Below, piece after piece: positions 1 to 5,082 of a stretch of 5,082 nucleotides of DNA. The notes under the pieces are model-generated. The model was not told the origin of the DNA. It saw only the letters and a list, made by a program, of their open reading frames with translations, and did no database searches. This DNA comes from Pseudomonadota bacterium (GTDB lineage: Bacteria > Pseudomonadota > Gammaproteobacteria > Burkholderiales > Burkholderiaceae_B). The translations under genes were made by a program, and so were the position numbers. The stretch is taken from assembly GCA_023388835.1 (NCBI GenBank), contig JAEWFK010000099.1, positions 1 through 5,082 of the forward strand. Direction: 5' to 3'. Position 1 is the stretch's first letter; the number at the start of each line of letters is the position of its first letter.

Positions 1-480
1 GTGCCGGAAAGGCGGCAGGAACTGACTACCGAAGGCGGATTGGATATCGTCACCCATTTCGACGCGGTGCGCGATGCCGTTTCGCGCCTGCACGACGCCG
101 GGATCCGCGTGTCGCTGTTCATCGACCCCGAAGTGCCTCAACTCGAAGCGTCCGAGCGCAGCGGTGCGACCGTGGTCGAACTGCACACAGGCGCATACGC
201 CGAAGCGGATGCCGACCCTGCCGCCCGACAAGCTGAGCTCGAACGCTTGCGCCGGGGCGTTGCGCATGGGCTCTCGCTCGGTCTTCGTGTCAACGCCGGC
301 CACGGCCTGCATTACACCAACGTGCAAGCCATCGCGGCGATCGAAGGGATAGCCGAACTGAATATCGGGCATGCGATCGTTGCGAGAGCCGTATTCGACG
401 GCTGGGAGAAGGCGATCCGCGACATGAAGGCGGAAATGATCATCGCGCGCCGTGCCGCCGCTGCAGGGGAGCAGCACTGA
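1..480 (+). CDS. pdxJ: Pyridoxine 5'-phosphate synthase PdxJ, C-terminal part (5' end outside window)
   Basis: PdxJ is the cytosolic TIM-barrel enzyme that condenses 1-deoxy-D-xylulose 5-phosphate with 3-amino-2-oxopropyl phosphate to give pyridoxine 5'-phosphate, the last ring-forming step of DXP-dependent vitamin B6 synthesis. The 159 visible residues match the E. coli protein from its VPEKRQEVTTEGGLD segment to the C-terminus. Fragment landmarks are PERRQELTTEGGLD at 2-15, VSLFIDPE at 37-44, ELHTGAYA at 60-67, VNAGHGLHY at 97-105 and ELNIGHAIVARAV at 119-131. The TTEGG glutamate and the NAGHGL histidine are family active-site positions. Full PdxJ is about 240-260 residues, so roughly the first 80-100 are missing. 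The GTG at base 1 is an internal valine codon, not a start. The C-terminal tail (ARRAAAAGEQH) is slightly longer than in E. coli. The gene ends with TGA and is followed by a 53-base gap. Confidence 0.95.
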   Translation: MPERRQELTTEGGLDIVTHFDAVRDAVSRLHDAGIRVSLFIDPEVPQLEASERSGATVVELHTGAYAEADADPAARQAELERLRRGVAHGLSLGLRVNAGHGLHYTNVQAIAAIEGIAELNIGHAIVARAVFDGWEKAIRDMKAEMIIARRAAAAGEQH

Positions 481-523
481 TCTGAATCGTTCTCCTTCAC
501 CGCGTGAATCCGATCATGCCATC

Positions 524-530
524 AGGAAGA
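524..530 (+). promoter_or_regulatory. Ribosome binding site of the nitroreductase gene
   Basis: AGGAAGA lies three bases before ATG 534, with its AGGA core about six bases away. This decides in favour of ATG 534 over the earlier in-frame GTG 504 and ATG 516, because ATG 516 lies upstream of this site. Seen directly in the sequence. Confidence 0.65.
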
Positions 531-533
531 AAT

Positions 534-1106
534 ATGTCTGAAACTGCTTTGCAATTCCTGCTTGACCGTCAATCCGTGAAGTTCGTGCGGGCCCCCGGCC
601 CAAACGAAGAACAGCTTTCTTTGATACTGCAAGCCGCCATGTCGGCGCCTGATCACGGCAAGCTGAGACCCTGGCGTTTCTCGCTGATCCGCCAGGACGT
701 CATGCAGTCCTTTGTCGACAAGCTGTTCGCAACCGCGCAGGCTTCCAGTAAGCCGATTCCGGCCAATAAAGAGGAAAACGCACGCCGCTGGCTGCAGGAG
801 GTCCCGCTGTTGGTCGCCATGGCCTGCCATCGCGATCACAGCGTGTCCAAGATCCCCGAACACGAACGCATGCTGGCCGTGGGCGCCGCCGCCATGAATA
901 TGCTGAACGCCGCGAATATGCTGGGTTTCGGTGCTTTCTGGAGCACTGGCCTGGGCACTTACATCGACGAAGTCAACGAGATGCTCGGCTTTGATCCCCT
1001 GGATTACCGTTTCATGGGCTATCTCGCCATTGGCACGCCGATCGATGAGACCTTCCGGATGACGCGTCCCGATTACCGTCAGTACGTGAAGGAATTCCGT
1101 TCATGA
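534..1106 (+). CDS. Nitroreductase family protein, YdjA-like (FMN-dependent)
   Basis: This 190-residue cytosolic protein belongs to the nitroreductase fold, closest by eye to the short E. coli YdjA type; these are FMN-binding homodimers using NAD(P)H. The N-terminal RQSVK (12-16) keeps the R-x-S-x-K pattern that holds FMN in NfsB-type enzymes. APDHGKLRPWRF (38-49) corresponds to APDHKSMQPWHF of YdjA. LGFGAFWSTG (130-139) and GYLAIGTP (162-169) match the later FMN-contact and C-terminal strand motifs. The physiological substrate is unknown, as for YdjA. I chose ATG 534 because AGGAAGA stands just upstream and the family usually begins about ten residues before the RxS motif. An in-frame GTG at 504 and ATG at 516 would add 10 or 6 residues with no good ribosome site. 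The stop overlaps the next gene's start as ATGA, implying co-translation with the disulfide oxidoreductase. Confidence 0.9.
   Translation: MSETALQFLLDRQSVKFVRAPGPNEEQLSLILQAAMSAPDHGKLRPWRFSLIRQDVMQSFVDKLFATAQASSKPIPANKEENARRWLQEVPLLVAMACHRDHSVSKIPEHERMLAVGAAAMNMLNAANMLGFGAFWSTGLGTYIDEVNEMLGFDPLDYRFMGYLAIGTPIDETFRMTRPDYRQYVKEFRS
1089..1093 (+). promoter_or_regulatory. Ribosome binding site of the Lpd-like gene, inside the nitroreductase coding end
   Basis: AAGGA lies nine bases before ATG 1103 and within the last codons of the nitroreductase gene. Together with the ATGA stop/start overlap it supports this start and translational coupling between the two genes. Confidence 0.55.
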
Positions 1107-2488
1107 AGACATTGAAGGTCGATGTTGCCGTCATCGGCGCGGGAAGCGCCGGCATGAGGGCTTGGCGGTCTGCAGTACAGCAAGGTGCTCGTGCGGTGCT
1201 GATCGAAGACGGGCCTTACGGAACCACCTGCGCCCGCGTGGGTTGCATGCCTTCCAAACTGTTGATTGCCGCCGCTGAGGCCGCGCATTGCGCGGCGCAT
1301 GCTGCTCCGTTCGGCGTGCATGTGGAAGGTGTGCGCATCGACGGACGCGAAGTCATGGACCGCGTGCGCAGTGAACGCGATCGGTTCGTCGGCTTCTCAG
1401 TGCGCAGCGTTGAAAGCATGCCGGAAGAAGACAAGCTGCGCGGTCGCGCGCGTTTTCTGTCCGATACGATGCTCGATGTGGGCGGGCATACCTGCGTCGA
1501 AGCGCGCAGCGTGGTGATCGCCACCGGTACGCGGCCCAACATACCGGCGCAGTACCGCCTCCTGGGCGATCGCGCGATCGTGAATGACGACGTCTTCGAT
1601 TGGACAAACCTCCCCAACAGTGTGCTGGTGGTCGGCGCCGGCGTCATCGGTCTTGAGCTTGGGCAGGCGCTGTCGCGCCTGGGTGTGCGTACCCGTATCT
1701 TGCAGCGCAGCCTGCATGTAGGGGGGCTGCGTGATCCGCTCGTCTACCAGAGCGCTCTGGCAGCATTCCAACAAGAACTCGATATTTGTCTGGAAGCGGC
1801 CATTCTCGATGTCCGCCGTGTGGGAGACGAGGCCGAAATCCGCTATCAATTGCCCGGTTCGGCGGAAGTGACCGAGCGCTTCGATTACGTCTTGCTTGCC
1901 GCGGGCAGGACACCGAATCTCGATGACCTGGGCCTGGAAAACACGAGTGCCCGACTCGACGCGCGGGGCATGCCGGCCTACGATGCAGCCTCTCTGCAGA
2001 TTGGGGACACGCCCATTTTCATTGCGGGAGACGTGAACGGGGTCCTGCCCTTGCTGCACGAAGCTGCAGACGATGGCGCCATCGCCGGGCGTAATGCCGC
2101 GCTTTATCCCAAGGTGGAACCGGGCGAACGCCGGGCGCCGCTGTCCATCGTCTTCACCGACCCTCAGTTGGCAGCCGTGGGTCTGCGCTTCAACGAGCTA
2201 CCTGCGGATGCCGCAGTGGGCGAAGTCGACTTTTCCAACCAAGGCCGTTCCCGCGTCATGCTCAAGAACCGCGGCAAGCTGCGCGTCTACGCGGAGCGGG
2301 GCAGCGGTGTTTTTCTCGGGGCAGAGATGGCGGGGCCGTCGATGGAGCATATCTCACATCTGCTGGCCTGGGCCGTGCAGCAGAAACTCACCGTGGACCA
2401 GATGCTGGCCATGCCCTACTACCACCCTGTGGTGGAAGAGGGGCTGCGCACCGCGCTGCAGCATCTGGCGGGGGAACTGGCCGGCTGA
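1103..2488 (+). CDS. Dihydrolipoyl dehydrogenase-like FAD/NAD(P)-dependent disulfide oxidoreductase
   Basis: This 461-residue, full-length member of the class I pyridine nucleotide-disulfide oxidoreductases would normally be annotated dihydrolipoyl dehydrogenase. It is a cytosolic FAD homodimer. Visible parts in order: FAD Rossmann motif GAGSAG (12-17) with ribose-binding E35; redox disulfide C43-x4-C48 in GTTCARVGCMPSK; ATGTRP (140-145); NAD(P) Rossmann motif GAGVIG (178-183); GRTPN (268-272); second FAD motif IFIAGDVNG (305-313); and the dimerization domain ending in HPVVEE with the His441/Glu446 dyad. All catalytic elements are therefore intact. At the end of the second NAD(P) strand, Q201-R202 stands where NAD-dependent Lpd has an acidic residue, which may favour NADPH. 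No E2/E3 complex genes are nearby, so a role in pyruvate or 2-oxoglutarate dehydrogenase is not supported. The substrate could be lipoamide or another disulfide. It is coupled to the upstream nitroreductase by an ATGA overlap. Confidence 0.88.
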   Translation: MKTLKVDVAVIGAGSAGMRAWRSAVQQGARAVLIEDGPYGTTCARVGCMPSKLLIAAAEAAHCAAHAAPFGVHVEGVRIDGREVMDRVRSERDRFVGFSVRSVESMPEEDKLRGRARFLSDTMLDVGGHTCVEARSVVIATGTRPNIPAQYRLLGDRAIVNDDVFDWTNLPNSVLVVGAGVIGLELGQALSRLGVRTRILQRSLHVGGLRDPLVYQSALAAFQQELDICLEAAILDVRRVGDEAEIRYQLPGSAEVTERFDYVLLAAGRTPNLDDLGLENTSARLDARGMPAYDAASLQIGDTPIFIAGDVNGVLPLLHEAADDGAIAGRNAALYPKVEPGERRAPLSIVFTDPQLAAVGLRFNELPADAAVGEVDFSNQGRSRVMLKNRGKLRVYAERGSGVFLGAEMAGPSMEHISHLLAWAVQQKLTVDQMLAMPYYHPVVEEGLRTALQHLAGELAG

Positions 2489-2506
2489 GGTTTTCAGCGG
2501 CCTTTC
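2479..2506 (+). terminator. Possible intrinsic terminator in the convergent junction
   Basis: GGCC-G-GCTGA (2479-2488) pairs with TCAGC-GGCC (2494-2502) across a five-base loop GGTTT, giving a nine-base-pair GC-rich stem with one bulged G. TTTCT follows on the plus strand. The short, interrupted T tract makes it a weak intrinsic terminator at best. Read on the minus strand, the same hairpin has no T tract. It contains the stop codons of both converging genes, one in each arm. Confidence 0.4.
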
Positions 2507-3363
2507 TGCGCTGCCAGGTAACGGTCGATATCCGCCGCTTCATGGCGTGCGTGCAGCTGCTCTGAGGGTTCGCCCTTCACGCTGTTGACCACGATACCGC
2601 GCTGTACCGCGGGCCGCTGCGCGACTTCGTCCACCCAACGTCGAACATGGGTATAGCTTTCGGCTTCGAGGAAGGTCGCCGCGTTGTAGGTGCCGCCGTT
2701 GATCAGGCCGCCGAACCACGGCCACGCCGCCATGTCGGCAATGCTGTATTCCTCACCGCCCAGATAGCGTGCTTCCGCCAAGCGACGATTCAGAACGTCG
2801 AGCAAGCGCTTGGTCTCCATGGTGTAGCGGTTGATGGCGTACTCGACCTTGACGGGGGCATAGGCATAGAAGTGGCCAAAACCGCCGCCTACAAAGGGGG
2901 CCGATCCTTGTAGCCAGAACAGCCAGTTCAGGGCTTCAGTGCGCCCCGCATGGCTGTCGGGCAGGAAACGGCGGAATTTGTCGGCCAGGTACAGCAGAAT
3001 CGCACCGGATTCGAACACTCGCACGGGCTCGGATTCGCTGTGATCGACCAATGCGGGAATTTTCGAATTCGGATTGATCGCGACAAAGCCGCTGGAAAAC
3101 TGATCTTGTTCCATGATGCGGATCAGATGAGCGTCGTACTCAGCCGCGCCGACGCCTGCTGCCAGCAGTTCCTCGAGCATGATGGTGACTTTCTGCCCAT
3201 TGGGCGTGGCCAACGAATACAGCTGCAGAGGGTGCTTGCCTCGCGGCAGTTCGGCCTCGAAACGGGCGCCCGCCTCGGGCCGATTGATGCTTCCGAAGCG
3301 TCCGTCCTGAGTTTCGGGCGCGGCCCAGACTCTCGGCGGTTGGTAGTCGTTGGCTTGTGTCAT
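2494..3363 (-). CDS. yghU: Glutathione S-transferase YghU (nu class, glutathione-dependent disulfide-bond reductase)
   Basis: This 289-residue cytosolic protein is strikingly similar to E. coli YghU along its length. Nu-class members bind two glutathione molecules and reduce disulfides such as 2-hydroxyethyl disulfide, with poor classical conjugation activity. The YghU-specific N-terminal extension (YQPPRVWA, then INRP at 26-29) precedes the thioredoxin-like domain. That domain carries HPLQLYSLATPNGQKVTIMLEELL (44-67) with the nu-class TPNG motif, NPNSKIPAL (97-105) with the cis-proline P103, and FESGAILLYLADKF (117-130) holding the glutathione-binding E118-S119. The helical domain contains NWLFWLQGSAPFVGGGFGHFY (146-166) and the N-capping box SIAD (207-210). 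There is no catalytic cysteine at the usual GST N-terminal position, as expected for the class. ATG 3363 is supported by AGAGGG six bases upstream. The start overlaps the sco stop by four bases, so it is the last gene of a prlC-sco-yghU run. Confidence 0.95.
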   Translation of the reverse strand: MTQANDYQPPRVWAAPETQDGRFGSINRPEAGARFEAELPRGKHPLQLYSLATPNGQKVTIMLEELLAAGVGAAEYDAHLIRIMEQDQFSSGFVAINPNSKIPALVDHSESEPVRVFESGAILLYLADKFRRFLPDSHAGRTEALNWLFWLQGSAPFVGGGFGHFYAYAPVKVEYAINRYTMETKRLLDVLNRRLAEARYLGGEEYSIADMAAWPWFGGLINGGTYNAATFLEAESYTHVRRWVDEVAQRPAVQRGIVVNSVKGEPSEQLHARHEAADIDRYLAAQKGR

Positions 3364-4094
3364 GATCGTCCCTCTTTGTTTTCAGGAAGCAGGCTGCGAA
3401 CGGCAGTAGTCAGCTTCTCCACGGATTCCCCGTCCGAAGCGAGCATGCGAGCCTTGCCGGTCGCATCGAAGATATAGATGCCGCGGCTATGCGCCACTTC
3501 GTAATCGCCGGGGTCCTCACCGCGCGGCTTTTCGATCTGATACGCAACACGATAACGGCGGGCCAAACGCGAGATCTGCTTCTCGCTGCCCGTCAAGCCA
3601 ATGGCGTTCTCGTCAAAGGCGTTGACATAGGCCTGCAGAATCTCGGGGGTGTCGCGGTGCGGGTCCACGCTGACGAATAGAATGCGTACCCGGTCGGCCT
3701 GTGTGCCCAGGGATTCCTTCACTTGCGTGAGTTGGGCCATGGTGGTCGGGCAGATGTCCGGGCAACTCGCGTAGCCGAAGAACATCATCACGACTTTGCC
3801 CTCGAAATCTTTCTCGGTCACGGTCTTGTCGCCCGCCGCCACGAGTTCAAAATCCAGGTCGGGCAGAAAGCCGCGTATGGGATGCACGGTGGAATTTGCG
3901 CCGGCAGCGTGTCCGGTCGAGGACGATTTCGCGCCAGGGAGGCTTTGCGGGTCGATGGCCTGAGCGAGGGCCGACGGCAAGGTCAGCGTGGCCAGCGGCA
4001 GGGCGACAGCCAGCCTTCTGGCCGCCGTCTTCAGCGTCGATACGCGAGACCTGGGGGCCAGGATTCTAAGACGGTTGTGAGCGTGAATTTTCAT
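3360..4094 (-). CDS. sco: Sco1/SenC family copper chaperone and thiol-disulfide protein
   Basis: This 244-residue exported protein has a thioredoxin fold. Sco proteins deliver copper to the CuA centre of cytochrome c oxidase or keep its cysteines reduced; some bacterial members instead serve in oxidative-stress protection. The copper ligands are present: C111 and C115 in CPDIC, and H202 in VAHSRG. Other family landmarks are KVVMMFFGYASCP (100-112), FVSVDPHRDTP (140-150) and the C-terminal GIYIFDATGKAR (205-216). A basic N-terminus is followed by a hydrophobic segment (28-44) and an ALAQA cleavage-like site near 42-46, so it is periplasmic or anchored in the inner membrane. There is no lipobox. 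The chosen start ATG 4094 is seven bases after the prlC stop. An in-frame start at 4313 would add 73 residues, all but the last few codons inside prlC, and bury the signal peptide. No good ribosome site precedes ATG 4094, which suggests coupling to prlC translation. No cytochrome oxidase genes are in view. Confidence 0.92.
   Translation of the reverse strand: MKIHAHNRLRILAPRSRVSTLKTAARRLAVALPLATLTLPSALAQAIDPQSLPGAKSSSTGHAAGANSTVHPIRGFLPDLDFELVAAGDKTVTEKDFEGKVVMMFFGYASCPDICPTTMAQLTQVKESLGTQADRVRILFVSVDPHRDTPEILQAYVNAFDENAIGLTGSEKQISRLARRYRVAYQIEKPRGEDPGDYEVAHSRGIYIFDATGKARMLASDGESVEKLTTAVRSLLPENKEGRS
3370..3375 (-). promoter_or_regulatory. Ribosome binding site of yghU, inside the end of sco
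   Basis: On the minus strand AGAGGG lies six bases before the yghU ATG and inside the last sco codons. It confirms the yghU start and fits translational coupling through the ATGA overlap. Confidence 0.65.
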
Positions 4095-4101
4095 ATGCGG
4101 T

Positions 4102-5082
4102 TCAGGGCCACGTTGCAGTGTCGGCCATGCCGCTATGGCGCAAGAGGGCTTCAAGCGAGGGTTCGCGTCCCCTGAAAGCCTTGAAGGATTCTGCCGCAGG
4201 GCGGATGCCACCGACCGCGAGAATCTCCCGCATGAAGCGGCGCCCGGTCTCGGCGTCCAGTGTATCGCGCATGCCGTCGCCGGCCGCTGCGGCGGCTTCC
4301 TCGAAAGCCGCATAGGCGTCGGCGGAAAGTACTTCAGCCCACTTATAGCTGTAGTAGCCCGCTCCGTAGCCGCCCGCGAACAGGTGAGAGAAATTGTGCG
4401 GGAAGCGATGCCACGACGGCGGAAACAGCACGGCGACTTCCTTGCGCACCTCGTCCAGTGTCGTCATGACGTCGGCGATGGCCAAGCCGCCGTCGCGTCG
4501 ATGAATCAACATGTCGAAAAGCGCGAACTCGATCTGCCGCAACATCTGCATGCCGCTTTGGTAATTGCGGGCGGAAAGCATCTTGTCGTACAGCGCTCGG
4601 GGGAGAGGCTCGCCCGTATCGACGTGAGACGTCAAAGACTGTATGACCGACCATTCCCAGCAAAAGTTCTCCATGAACTGCGAGGGCAGCTCGATGGCGT
4701 CCCACTCAACGCTGGCGAAGGGGGATGCTGCGGGGTCGTCGACCTGGGACAACAAAGCGTGCAGGGCGTGCCCGCTTTCATGAAAGAGGGTGATGACGTC
4801 GTCGTGCGTCAGCAGGCACGGCCGGCCCTCTTGAGGACGCGAAAAATTGCAGGTCAGGTAGACAACGGGCGTTTGCAGCCCGGCGCCGCTGCGGCGCCGC
4901 GAGCGTTCGCTGTCGACCCAGGCACCGCTCTGCTTGCCTTGACGGGCGTACAAGTCGAGATACAAGGTGCCCCGGAGTTCGCCGCCCGCATCCAGCACTT
5001 GGAAAGCATGCGCATCGTCGTGCCAGACGGGTGTCTCCACGGCGCGTAGCTGGACGTCGAAGAGCCGGCCAACCACATCGAA
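4102..5082 (-). CDS. prlC: Oligopeptidase A (M3 family zinc metallopeptidase), C-terminal half (5' end outside window)
   Basis: Oligopeptidase A is a cytosolic zinc endopeptidase that degrades signal peptides and other short peptides. The reading frame stays open to the right edge, giving 326 codons; E. coli OpdA has about 680 residues, so this is roughly the C-terminal half. Numbering from the edge, the zinc motif HESGH is at 101-105 (bases 4768-4782), and the third ligand is E131 in the ELPSQFMENFCWE segment (bases 4690-4692). Upstream are ELRGTLYLDLYAR and TPVVYLTCNFSRP; downstream is FPHNFSHLFAGGYGAGYYSY, whose tyrosines and histidine belong to the M3 active site, and the terminal FRGREPSLEALLRHSGM. 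All closely follow E. coli OpdA. An alanine-rich stretch (AAAAAGDGMRDTLDA) near the end is about eight residues longer than in E. coli. The GTG at 5076 is internal, not a start. Sco follows after seven bases, suggesting one transcript. Confidence 0.95.
   Translation of the reverse strand, partial: FDVVGRLFDVQLRAVETPVWHDDAHAFQVLDAGGELRGTLYLDLYARQGKQSGAWVDSERSRRRSGAGLQTPVVYLTCNFSRPQEGRPCLLTHDDVITLFHESGHALHALLSQVDDPAASPFASVEWDAIELPSQFMENFCWEWSVIQSLTSHVDTGEPLPRALYDKMLSARNYQSGMQMLRQIEFALFDMLIHRRDGGLAIADVMTTLDEVRKEVAVLFPPSWHRFPHNFSHLFAGGYGAGYYSYKWAEVLSADAYAAFEEAAAAAGDGMRDTLDAETGRRFMREILAVGGIRPAAESFKAFRGREPSLEALLRHSGMADTATWP

Noticed and set aside
481..533. Gap between pdxJ and the nitroreductase gene, examined for a promoter, terminator or small gene
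   Set aside because: No convincing -35/-10 pair, hairpin with T tract or repeat could be seen in the 53 bases apart from the ribosome site.
1567..1580. Perfect 14-base palindrome CGATCGCGCGATCG
   Set aside because: It lies inside the Lpd-like coding region, encoding an ordinary GDRAIV segment. CGATCG-type words are frequent in such genomes, and nothing nearby suggests an operator.
1397..2059. 220-codon open frame on the minus strand, antisense to the Lpd-like gene
   Set aside because: It has no family resemblance, and the opposite strand carries every expected oxidoreductase motif.
2950..3477. 175-codon open frame on the plus strand across yghU and the end of sco
   Set aside because: It is a shadow of yghU, spans two real genes on the other strand, and has no recognisable motif.
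4095..4313. In-frame 5' extension of sco to an ATG at 4313, giving 317 residues
   Set aside because: Nearly all of the extra 73 residues would overlap prlC in another frame. They look like shadow translation (Arg/Pro/Ala rich) and would place the signal peptide about 100 residues inside the protein.
4768..4782. HESGH instead of HEFGH in the oligopeptidase zinc motif, considered as a damaged active site
   Set aside because: The zinc-binding histidines and catalytic glutamate are intact. The third position of HExxH varies in the M3 family, and similar HETGH forms are familiar in betaproteobacteria.
4135..5049. Long open frame of 304 codons on the plus strand, antisense to prlC
   Set aside because: It lies wholly opposite a well-conserved peptidase gene and has no recognisable domain. 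Long antisense frames are common in GC-rich coding DNA.

Overview
The window is GC-rich (about 60% by eye), very compact bacterial DNA. It holds six genes and almost no non-coding sequence. The protein types suggest a betaproteobacterium, probably Burkholderiales and possibly Alcaligenaceae: a PrlC/OpdA with HESGH in place of the usual enterobacterial HEFGH, a Sco protein with CPDICP, and a close YghU homologue. This placement is inference from remembered sequences, not a search; the genus cannot be told. All six genes end in TGA.

Left half, plus strand: the C-terminal part of pdxJ (vitamin B6 synthesis) enters from the left edge. After a 53-base gap with no visible terminator or promoter comes a YdjA-like nitroreductase. 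Its stop overlaps the start of a dihydrolipoamide-dehydrogenase-like disulfide oxidoreductase (ATGA overlap). The last two look like a translationally coupled flavoprotein pair, possibly read through from pdxJ.

Right half, minus strand, read right to left: the C-terminal half of the M3 metallopeptidase gene prlC enters from the right edge. Seven bases later comes a Sco/SenC copper-chaperone gene. This overlaps by four bases (ATGA) a yghU-type glutathione-dependent disulfide reductase gene. The three look like one operon. The plus and minus blocks converge with only five bases between stop codons, and both stops lie inside the arms of one hairpin that could act as a terminator for the plus strand.

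Four of the six products are redox proteins: an FMN nitroreductase, an FAD/thiol oxidoreductase, a periplasmic Sco thiol/copper protein and a glutathione transferase. A shared thiol-redox or oxidative-stress role is possible but is only inferred from proximity. No RNA genes, mobile elements, CRISPR arrays or attachment sites were seen, and no intergenic stretch is longer than 53 bases. I see no clear sign of an undescribed system; the most distinctive points are the predicted cofactor preference of the Lpd-like enzyme and the two coupled gene pairs.
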